A DNA stretch of 32,820 nt, taken from positions 1 to 32,820 of the forward strand of contig CALWVQ010000072.1 of the NCBI GenBank assembly GCA_944385025.1. The letters run 5' to 3'. The translations under genes and the position numbers were made by a program. Each line of letters opens with the position of its first letter. Within the stretch, counting starts at the first letter, position 1. A model generated the notes under the pieces. The model did no database searches, was not told the DNA's origin, and saw only the letters and a program-made list of their open reading frames with translations. This DNA comes from an uncultured Eubacterium sp. (GTDB lineage Bacteria; Bacillota; Clostridia; Oscillospirales; Acutalibacteraceae). Positions 1 through 6,637 of this stretch are shown one piece after another.

Positions 1-123
1 GCTTCAATTATCAGTTATTTCTCCGGTCTTGTACTTGACACTATGAAGCAGAAAAACAGACAGGATTTTGAAATGGAGCTTCACAAAGCAAACGACAGGT
101 TTAAGGAACTGAAAAACAAATGA
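1..123 (+). CDS. C-terminal end of a membrane-associated protein, possibly a family 2 glycosyltransferase (partial)
   Basis: Only the last 40 codons lie in the window. The frame stays open from base 1 and stops at TGA 121-123. The visible tail begins with a short hydrophobic stretch (ISYFSGLVLD) and continues as a charged, probably helical cytoplasmic end rich in Lys, Asp and Glu. Its stop codon overlaps the ATG of the GtrA gene as ATGA, so the two are translationally coupled. GtrA proteins are commonly encoded directly after a membrane glycosyltransferase that charges or uses a polyprenyl-phosphate sugar. That context is the main reason for the guess, because the tail alone does not identify the family. 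Confidence 0.5.
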   Translation, partial: ASIISYFSGLVLDTMKQKNRQDFEMELHKANDRFKELKNK

Positions 124-593
124 TTGAAACGATAAAAAAACTTTTTAATAAATATAAAGAGCTTATAAACTACGTGTTTTTCGGCGTGCTTGCCACGATA
201 GTAAGCATTGGCTCGTTTAAAATATTCGACGTAATATTAGGCGAGCATCTGTATATGATTTCCAATGTTATAAGTTGGATTATCACGGTTATATTTGCTT
301 ATTTCACCAACAAATTATGGGTGTTTCAGTCTAAAAGCTGGAAACCTAATGTCGTAGTAAGAGAGTTAATAGGTTTCTTCGGTGCAAGGCTGTTCAGCCT
401 TGGCGTTGAGGAACTTGGACTTTGGCTTATGATAGACAAAATGAATATCGGCACAATAGGCTTTGAAATTTTAGATTTCGATGTAAACGGCAACTTAATT
501 GCAAAAGTAATAATGCAGGTTGTCATTGTTATTCTTAACTACATTTTCAGTAAGCTTATAATATTTAAAAAGAAGGACAAAAAAGAACAATAA
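120..593 (+). CDS. GtrA family membrane protein
   Basis: This 157-residue protein has four predicted membrane helices (about residues 16-36, 45-63, 82-105 and 125-145) and a basic C-terminus ending in KKKDKKEQ. The pattern of an N-terminal YVFFGVLATIVS-like helix, a central AYFTNKLWVFQS segment and a closing NYIFSKLIIFKKK helix is characteristic of the GtrA/DPMS family. Members are thought to help move polyprenyl-linked sugars across the membrane for decoration of teichoic acids, O-antigen or other wall polymers. The gene overlaps the preceding one by 4 bp (ATGA) and is followed within 10 bp by a strong terminator, so it ends that operon. The family call is firm. The sugar and the polymer are unknown. 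Confidence 0.9.
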   Translation: MIETIKKLFNKYKELINYVFFGVLATIVSIGSFKIFDVILGEHLYMISNVISWIITVIFAYFTNKLWVFQSKSWKPNVVVRELIGFFGARLFSLGVEELGLWLMIDKMNIGTIGFEILDFDVNGNLIAKVIMQVVIVILNYIFSKLIIFKKKDKKEQ

Positions 594-601
594 AAAACAA
601 A

Positions 602-632
602 CCCCTTGAATTAAAACATTCAAGGGGTTTTT
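602..632. terminator. Bidirectional rho-independent terminator between gtrA-like gene and GH95 gene
   Basis: A perfect 10-bp stem (CCCCTTGAAT at 602-611, ATTCAAGGGG at 618-627) encloses a 6-base loop and is followed by T5. On the minus strand the hairpin is followed by TTTGTTTTT, so it can also stop the convergent gene that ends at 634. Confidence 0.92.
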
Positions 633-633
633 A

Positions 634-3306
634 TTATTTAAGGGTAAATTCAAATGTTTTGCTTTCGCCGGCTTTGAACTGTACCTTTTGACTGTCATCG
701 CTCATTGGGCTTGAAATTTCAATTGTCTGGTCAATGTCCGACTTAATTTCAACTGTTGCCGTTTTTGCAGTCAAATCCCATTCAAGAGATGATACTGTTG
801 CCTGCGTTCTTGTTTTTATTCCTGTTATTTTACCTTTTTCAAAACCTGTAGTTGCCACAGCAGGAAGAATCTCAATATCGCCTGTATTTGAGAAGACAAG
901 ACTTTCATTGATTATTCCAAGGTAGCCGATTGCAAAATCTGTGCAGTATCCGCTTCCTCTGTCATAGTCGTGGTTTGTAAGCAGTGAATCATAGTGGATT
1001 TTATGATTCATCAAATCTGTAAGAGCTTCTGTAAGGCTCTCTCTGTCCTTAAGTCTTGCAGCAATAAGTGAACGGTGAACAAGTGCGTGAGAAGCCTCAT
1101 TTTCGCTTTCACGGTTTGCTATCGCCTGCTCGCATGCCTCTACAAGTTCAGGATTATCCTGAGCCTCAAACAATGGCCATACGCCGTATAAATGGCTTAA
1201 ATGTCTGTGTTCGTTATTTTCCTCAAATGAGGTTGTTGCCCACTCTTTAAGAGCGCCTGTTTCGTCATAGAGGTAAGGAGGCACTTTTTCGTACATATAC
1301 TCCCATTTGCTTGTATCTGCATCAGGGTCTACACGGCTTGCAACATCCAAAAGCATTTCAATATTATTTTTGCAGGCTGAAATATCAATTGCACAGTTTG
1401 CAGTTGATGGACTTTGATAATTTGACGGATTGTTTTCGGGAGAATAGCTTGGAAGAATACAATAAGTTTCTCCGTCATTCAACTTTGTTTTACCCTCTTC
1501 ATAGTGAATAGAGCCGTCTGCTGCTGTGTAATACTCAGGACTGAACATCTGCTCCCAATAATTAACGCTCTTAACAAGCAACGGATAAAGTATATCCTCC
1601 TCAAGTTTCATATAACCCTGCTTATTAATTTGCGCCAGCTTATTGTCGTCAATGTCAAGGATTGACTTAACGGCATTCAAATCAAACTCATCGCTTAAAG
1701 GAATATTAATGTTGCCGTAAGTCTTGAGAGTTTCGTAAAGAGGCTGAATCATCCAAGATGTGCCTGCATTCCAGTATCTGAAAGGATAAGGATAACAGGT
1801 TTCAGTAATAACAGCCTTGTCGCCGTCTGTATTTACAGGAGCCTGAATAGCGTTGGTAAATCCGTGAGTTGCATAGGCGTTTTCCTCCCAGTCGGGAAGC
1901 TGTCTTAAAATGAAATATGTATAACCTATAGGTGCAGAAGAAATATTGCTTGTATTCATTGAGGAAGTTTGGAGATTGACATTTGCGTCCATAGTATATT
2001 TGCTTCCCCAGCTTGCATCCCATTCGCCTGTCCACATTCCGTAAAGGCGGCTTGTTGAATATCCTGCACAGCAAAGATAAGCGTATCTGCCAGAATAATA
2101 AGCTCTTTCAAGAAGTTCGCTGTTAAGTTCGTCGCTTCCCTTTTGTTCTTTCAGGAGAGCCTCGTTTGAAACGTTTGTATTTTCATCGCCAAGCTCAATG
2201 GTAACAGCATCAAACTGAGGCTGATACACAGCAAGGTGGTTGTTAAGAGCCGTTTCATAATCAAAACTTCCGTTTGATGAATACTTGTCAGCAACAGCTT
2301 TAACGGTAGAATACATTTCGTCTAAAAGAGGATAGCTTTCCTGTGAGGCAAAATCATCAATACTTCCCATATTATGAGTTCTGTCAGAAACAGTAACAAG
2401 ATAAACTGCATCGGCATCTGTAATCTTAACAGCCTGATTGCCGTCACCCACATACTGCTCTTCCTCATTTATTGTGTCAAGAATAACTTTTTCCTTATTT
2501 CCTCCTACATTAATTACATAAGTAAGAGTGCCGTATCCTCCGTCTTTAAGTTCACTTTCCTCAAAGCTGGGATAATGGGCAACCATTGCGATACTGTCAG
2601 CGCTGTCGGAAACTATTTTTTTGTATCTTATACCGGTTTCTGTTTTGTTTCCGAATTTAGCGAGAGTTGAAATATCGTCAACAGAAAGGGTCATATTTAC
2701 CTTTGCATCCTGCGACGACTTTTCAATCTGTGTAATTACAACACCGTCAGCCATCGAAGTAAACGCCTTTCTGTTCCACTCTCCGCTCTTATCGCTGTAA
2801 TAAACGCCTACCTGACCTGTTTCGTAATCGGTATATCTTACATATTCGTCAATACCGTTTTTATCCATAGTCATTCTCATCTGAGCTCCGGGGTGATATG
2901 AATACACGTCGTCATAGCTTGCGTCGTCCACAATATCTTCACCCTTAACGATTGCCTGCTTAACTGTTTCAAGTTCGTCGGAAACTACGGGACAATAACG
3001 AGGATTATCGTTAGGCATAATGAAATGCATATTTTGATAGATAAAAGTATCCTCATAGGGAGAACCGCTTGTAATAAATCCCTGCATTCCGTTGCCTGAC
3101 ACCATACCCTGACGCCAACTGTTTTCTTTGTTAGTCTTATTATCCTTAAGCTGTGTGTAATCCATAGAATAGGAAACCTTGGACAAATCGGTAAAAAGAC
3201 TGCTGATAATTTCAGTGCTTACGGTTGTTTTGGCACAGGATGCCATACTGCACCCTATTGTTACACCGCACAGCAAAACAGAAATAACTTTTTTTAATCT
3301 GTTCAT
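634..3306 (-). CDS. Glycoside hydrolase family 95 (alpha-L-fucosidase/galactosidase type) lipoprotein
   Basis: This 890-residue protein probably removes alpha-linked L-fucose or a related sugar outside the cell. The N-terminus (MNRLKKV, hydrophobic core, MASC) looks like a lipoprotein signal with Cys24 as the anchor. GH95 hallmarks are visible: SGNGMQG near the start of the mature protein; ANVNLQ, with the Asn-x-Asn pair (N442, N444) that positions the catalytic water; SYSPEN, with the proposed general acid E624; EHRHLSHLYGVWP; and CTDFAIGYLG, with the conserved Asp at 790 in place of the usual QIDGNFG. A beta-rich C-terminal domain follows (GKITGIKTRTQATVSSLEWD). Many family positions are altered, so it is a divergent member and its substrate cannot be fixed. 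The start is supported by AGAGGTG 6-7 bases upstream. It diverges from an AraC-like gene. Confidence 0.82.
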   Translation of the reverse strand: MNRLKKVISVLLCGVTIGCSMASCAKTTVSTEIISSLFTDLSKVSYSMDYTQLKDNKTNKENSWRQGMVSGNGMQGFITSGSPYEDTFIYQNMHFIMPNDNPRYCPVVSDELETVKQAIVKGEDIVDDASYDDVYSYHPGAQMRMTMDKNGIDEYVRYTDYETGQVGVYYSDKSGEWNRKAFTSMADGVVITQIEKSSQDAKVNMTLSVDDISTLAKFGNKTETGIRYKKIVSDSADSIAMVAHYPSFEESELKDGGYGTLTYVINVGGNKEKVILDTINEEEQYVGDGNQAVKITDADAVYLVTVSDRTHNMGSIDDFASQESYPLLDEMYSTVKAVADKYSSNGSFDYETALNNHLAVYQPQFDAVTIELGDENTNVSNEALLKEQKGSDELNSELLERAYYSGRYAYLCCAGYSTSRLYGMWTGEWDASWGSKYTMDANVNLQTSSMNTSNISSAPIGYTYFILRQLPDWEENAYATHGFTNAIQAPVNTDGDKAVITETCYPYPFRYWNAGTSWMIQPLYETLKTYGNINIPLSDEFDLNAVKSILDIDDNKLAQINKQGYMKLEEDILYPLLVKSVNYWEQMFSPEYYTAADGSIHYEEGKTKLNDGETYCILPSYSPENNPSNYQSPSTANCAIDISACKNNIEMLLDVASRVDPDADTSKWEYMYEKVPPYLYDETGALKEWATTSFEENNEHRHLSHLYGVWPLFEAQDNPELVEACEQAIANRESENEASHALVHRSLIAARLKDRESLTEALTDLMNHKIHYDSLLTNHDYDRGSGYCTDFAIGYLGIINESLVFSNTGDIEILPAVATTGFEKGKITGIKTRTQATVSSLEWDLTAKTATVEIKSDIDQTIEISSPMSDDSQKVQFKAGESKTFEFTLK

Positions 3307-3364
3307 AAAATTTCACCTCTTATTTTATTCAAGGGTATTTTATCATATAAGGAAAAAGCAAATG

Positions 3365-3404
3365 CGACATTGTTATTGAAAAGATGTCGTGTTTGTGATA
3401 TAAT
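3365..3404 (+). promoter_or_regulatory. Promoter of the first AraC-like gene with an overlapping inverted repeat
   Basis: TTGAAA (3376-3381) and TATAAT (3399-3404) are separated by exactly 17 bp, a near-consensus sigma-A promoter. An inverted repeat, CGACAT (3365-3370) and ATGTCG (3384-3389), straddles the -35 box. Its half-site spacing is about two helical turns, as expected for a dimeric regulator. It lies between the GH95 gene and the AraC-like gene, so it could control either or both. Confidence 0.6.
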
Positions 3405-3441
3405 ACTTTTTGACAGTAATTTAACGCAATACGGTGGCAGT

Positions 3442-4101
3442 ATGATAGAGTTTAAATGGAATAACGTCATATTTGAAATAACTGATTTGGGCGGAGGAGA
3501 ACTGAGTGAAAACATATCAATGCACTCCCATGCGAAAAACAGTTATGAGCTTCATTTTATTACAGGTGGAAAAGGAAAACTGGTTACTGACAATAAAGAG
3601 TACCATTTGAAAAGCGGTGACTTTTTTATTACAGGACCTTGTGTAAATCACAGTCAGATTACCGATCCTCTTGATAAAACCCAAGACGTATTTGTAACAA
3701 TTCAGGCTAAAGACGCAAAAAAAGCAAACAAAATAGCTGCTCTTTTTTTGGAAACTTCCTTCTGTTTTTGCCGTAATTTCGGTATGAGTACCGCTAAAGA
3801 GCTTTTAAAAGAATATAGAGAAAAGAAGCTTGACTATCAATCGGCAATATCTGCCCTGTGCAAAAAACTGATGACTGAAATAATCAGAATAACAGCTCCG
3901 CCAAACAGCAGTTTTGAAGAAGAGGTGCAGGACTTAAATGAAAAAAGATTTGTAATTATTGAGCAGTCATTTCTTTACGACAAGGGACTTACGCTGTCGC
4001 AGCTTTCAGAAAAAATCGGCGTATGCGAAAGACAGACCCAAAGACTTTTAAAAAAATATTACGGCAAAACTTTTAGAGAAATAATGAGAGAAAAAAATTA
4101 A
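3442..4101 (+). CDS. AraC-like transcription regulator with a shortened DNA-binding domain
   Basis: The N-terminal half is a cupin-type effector domain (HSHAKNSYELHFITGGKG, then a GDFFITGPCVNHSQ segment), typical of AraC regulators of sugar genes. The C-terminus holds one helix-turn-helix (LTLSQLSEKIGVCERQTQRL and KKYYGKTFREIM). The protein then ends where the second helix-turn-helix of a normal AraC domain would begin. I chose ATG 3442 (219 residues) because GGTGGC lies just upstream. The in-frame upstream codons to 3370 cover the promoter and are unlikely to be translated. A terminator begins 2 bp after the stop, and the other frames there are not AraC-like, so a simple frameshift does not explain the short end. 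It diverges from the GH95 gene, a likely target. Confidence 0.8.
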   Translation: MIEFKWNNVIFEITDLGGGELSENISMHSHAKNSYELHFITGGKGKLVTDNKEYHLKSGDFFITGPCVNHSQITDPLDKTQDVFVTIQAKDAKKANKIAALFLETSFCFCRNFGMSTAKELLKEYREKKLDYQSAISALCKKLMTEIIRITAPPNSSFEEEVQDLNEKRFVIIEQSFLYDKGLTLSQLSEKIGVCERQTQRLLKKYYGKTFREIMREKN

Positions 4102-4102
4102 A

Positions 4103-4129
4103 ATGTCTGACCAAAAGTCAGGCATTTTT
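4103..4129 (+). terminator. Rho-independent terminator after the AraC-like gene
   Basis: A 9-bp stem with one G-T wobble (ATGTCTGAC 4103-4111, GTCAGGCAT 4117-4125) is followed by a run of T. It starts directly after the TAA at 4099-4101. Confidence 0.8.
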
Positions 4130-4143
4130 ATTGTCTTTTTTTG

Positions 4144-4172
4144 TAGACTTTTTACAAACAGTATGTTAGAAT
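4144..4172 (+). promoter_or_regulatory. Predicted extended -10 promoter for the symporter/beta-mannosidase operon
   Basis: TAGACT (4144-4149) and TAGAAT (4167-4172) are spaced by 17 bp. TG at 4164-4165 gives an extended -10 (TGTTAGAAT). The start codon is 37 bp further on, behind AAAAGGGTG. No operator is obvious apart from a small TTGTA/TACAA dyad at the -35 region. Confidence 0.5.
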
Positions 4173-4208
4173 GTAGTGTATCTGTAAAGAAGCGAAAAGG
4201 GTGATTAA

Positions 4209-6620
4209 ATGGCAATAGCTGAGTTAAAAACAAAAGCTAAAGGTATAGTCGACTATGCCAGATTTTATTGGAACGAACCTCCAAAGGGAAAGTATATGTC
4301 CCTTAAAGAAATTGCGGCTTATTCAGGCGGCGGCATCGGTGCATTTTTCATTATGCAACTGGGAAGCACGCTTATTGTAAGCACAACAAATATGATAGTC
4401 GGCGGTGCTATCGGTGTATCACCTACCGATATGTATATCATCTATCTTATTGCAACATTTATCAATATTCCTTTAAGCGCAATTCGCGCTAATATGATTG
4501 ATAATACGCGAAGCAAAACAGGTAAGTACAGACCGTATCTGCTTTCAATGGGTATTCCTACGGCAATAATAGCACTGGCATACGTATGGTTCCCCTATGA
4601 GAAGCTGGACACTATTTTTACCCAAAACATACTGGGCAAAGAAGGCGGATATTTTGCTACCTGTGTTTTGGTATTTATTTTTAACATTCTGCTTCATTTC
4701 TTCTTCTATTTCTTCCAGGACGCATATACCAATCTTATACACGTTCTGTCACCTAACACACAGGAAAGAACAGACGTTCTTGCAGTTAAATCAATTGTTT
4801 ATTCACTTGCTCCGTCAATTATAAATATGGCTTTGCCCTTGGTGGCAAAATATGCCGCAAACAATAATCTGTATGACATTAAAGTTTACAGACTGTCCTA
4901 CCCCGTTTTTGCCGTTGTCGGTATAGCACTTACAATAGTTGTTTTTGGATATACAAAGGAAAAAATAGTTCAGGCAAAGACTCACACAATTCAAATCAGA
5001 TTTGTAGACGCTTTCAGAGAAGTTGCAAAAAACAAATATTTCTGGATTATATCCCTTGCAGGATGGCTCGGATTTCTTGAGCTTTCATACAGCAACATAA
5101 TCAACTGGTCATTTACATACGGTCACACCTGTGAGGGCGAAATAATGACCCTTATGAATACCCTTATCGGTAACGCTTCATTCTGGGGTATGCTTTTTGC
5201 TCCGTTTTTTATCAGGCGTTTTGGTAAGAGAAACGTACTCGTTACCATTAACCTTATCAACGTAGTATGTATTCTTGCAATGCTCATTAATATGAGGAGT
5301 ATTTGGTGGCTGTTCATTTGCGTATATTTCAATATGATGTTCGGTGCATTTGAACAAATCACTGCTCCTGCAATTCAGGCAGATATTCGTGATTTCCAGC
5401 AGTACAAATCAGAGCAGAGAATCGACGGTATGTTTTCAACTGTCGCCACTATCGGAAACCTTATTCAGCTTGCAACATCATCTGTTATACCAGCTGTTGA
5501 AAAATATTACGGCGTACACGAAAATAACGGTTACGCATCACCCTTTGATATATTAGACGTAACCACCGGCGAGCCGGGACTGCTTTATAAAATGATGGCC
5601 GCTATTATTATAATGGCAGGCGTTGGCGCATTTTTAAATGTTGTGCCGTATTTCTTCTATGACTTTACGGAGAAAAAGCAAAAATGTGTAATCCGTGTTC
5701 TTCAGCTTCGTTCACTGTTTGAGGACTATGCTAACAACGCTTTAAGCAACCGCCAGATAGTTGAGGCGATTGATATGGTAAACGAGGCAAGAGAAATGTC
5801 GCAGGCACAGCCTAAAGAAACAGATAAAAACGCATACAAGTCAATAAGTGACAAAAAAGAAAGAAAGCTTGCTAAAAAACAATACAGAGCTGATCTGGAA
5901 TTTAACGAAGAAATTGAAATTTCCAAGTTTGTATGTGACGAGCTTGACAAATTTAATTCAGACCTTTTCCGTCACAAAGTACAGGTATCAAAAGAGATTT
6001 TCGAACAGGGACTTGACGGTATAAAATCTATTGATATTAACAAGGTAAAAGAGGAGCTTAAAAATGCACGGGCTCTTCCAAAAGAAACTGCAGACGAAAA
6101 GGCGTTTAGAAAATTTGAAATTGAAATTTCTAAAAATAAGATTTCCGCTAAAAAGGCATTTGACAAATATTACGGTTCCCTTAATGCTTTTGAGGAGCCT
6201 GATATGTCTGCTCTTATCAAACTTTTTGATAAGGAAAATGAGATTGATGCAGAAATCTTTGAGCTTGTAAAAGTACAAACCGAAGCTAAAAAAGAAAACG
6301 ACAAAGAAACTGCGGCAGAACTTAAACTCAAAGTTAAGGAACTTCAGGCACAGAAAAAAGATGTTCAGTCACAGCAAAAAGCTCTTCAAGACGAAATTGC
6401 TAAATTCAACCGTGCCGCAAAGCCTTATAACGACGCCAAGCGTCTTCTCAGCCAAGAAGAAAATTACAGTCATTTTGACGAAATAGCCGCTATGTATGAC
6501 GAGGCTAAATTAAAAGCTGAAGAAGAAGAAAGAGAACAAGAAAGAATAATTGCCGCTAAAAAAGCAGAGGCAGAAGCCGAACTTGCAATGAGAAAGGCAA
6601 ACAAAAAATCAAAAAAATAA
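4209..6620 (+). CDS. GPH-family (MFS_2) sugar:cation symporter with a ~315-residue C-terminal coiled-coil extension
   Basis: Residues 1 to about 485 form a twelve-helix glycoside-pentoside-hexuronide symporter. The amphipathic start (FYWNEPPKGKYMSLKEIAAYSGGG) and the DNTRSKTGKYRPYL loop after the second helix are family signatures. It should import an oligosaccharide with Na+ or H+. After FFYDFTEKK the chain continues for about 315 charged residues that look helical and coiled-coil-forming, rich in Lys, Glu, Ala and Gln and ending in KAEAEAELAMRKANKKSKK. Ordinary family members end near residue 450-500, so this cytoplasmic tail is an addition. The frame is continuous and codon use looks unchanged across the join, so it is one gene. 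A GH2 beta-mannosidase follows 17 bp downstream, suggesting manno-oligosaccharide or mannosylated-glycan import. Confidence 0.85.
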   Translation: MAIAELKTKAKGIVDYARFYWNEPPKGKYMSLKEIAAYSGGGIGAFFIMQLGSTLIVSTTNMIVGGAIGVSPTDMYIIYLIATFINIPLSAIRANMIDNTRSKTGKYRPYLLSMGIPTAIIALAYVWFPYEKLDTIFTQNILGKEGGYFATCVLVFIFNILLHFFFYFFQDAYTNLIHVLSPNTQERTDVLAVKSIVYSLAPSIINMALPLVAKYAANNNLYDIKVYRLSYPVFAVVGIALTIVVFGYTKEKIVQAKTHTIQIRFVDAFREVAKNKYFWIISLAGWLGFLELSYSNIINWSFTYGHTCEGEIMTLMNTLIGNASFWGMLFAPFFIRRFGKRNVLVTINLINVVCILAMLINMRSIWWLFICVYFNMMFGAFEQITAPAIQADIRDFQQYKSEQRIDGMFSTVATIGNLIQLATSSVIPAVEKYYGVHENNGYASPFDILDVTTGEPGLLYKMMAAIIIMAGVGAFLNVVPYFFYDFTEKKQKCVIRVLQLRSLFEDYANNALSNRQIVEAIDMVNEAREMSQAQPKETDKNAYKSISDKKERKLAKKQYRADLEFNEEIEISKFVCDELDKFNSDLFRHKVQVSKEIFEQGLDGIKSIDINKVKEELKNARALPKETADEKAFRKFEIEISKNKISAKKAFDKYYGSLNAFEEPDMSALIKLFDKENEIDAEIFELVKVQTEAKKENDKETAAELKLKVKELQAQKKDVQSQQKALQDEIAKFNRAAKPYNDAKRLLSQEENYSHFDEIAAMYDEAKLKAEEEEREQERIIAAKKAEAEAELAMRKANKKSKK

Positions 6621-6637
6621 TCTGAGTGAGGAAGCAT

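Noticed and set aside
3997..4160. Frameshift in the first AraC-like gene at the A7 run near its end
   Set aside because: Shifting the frame there reads straight into the terminator hairpin and gives no second helix-turn-helix. A deletion or a naturally short protein fits better.
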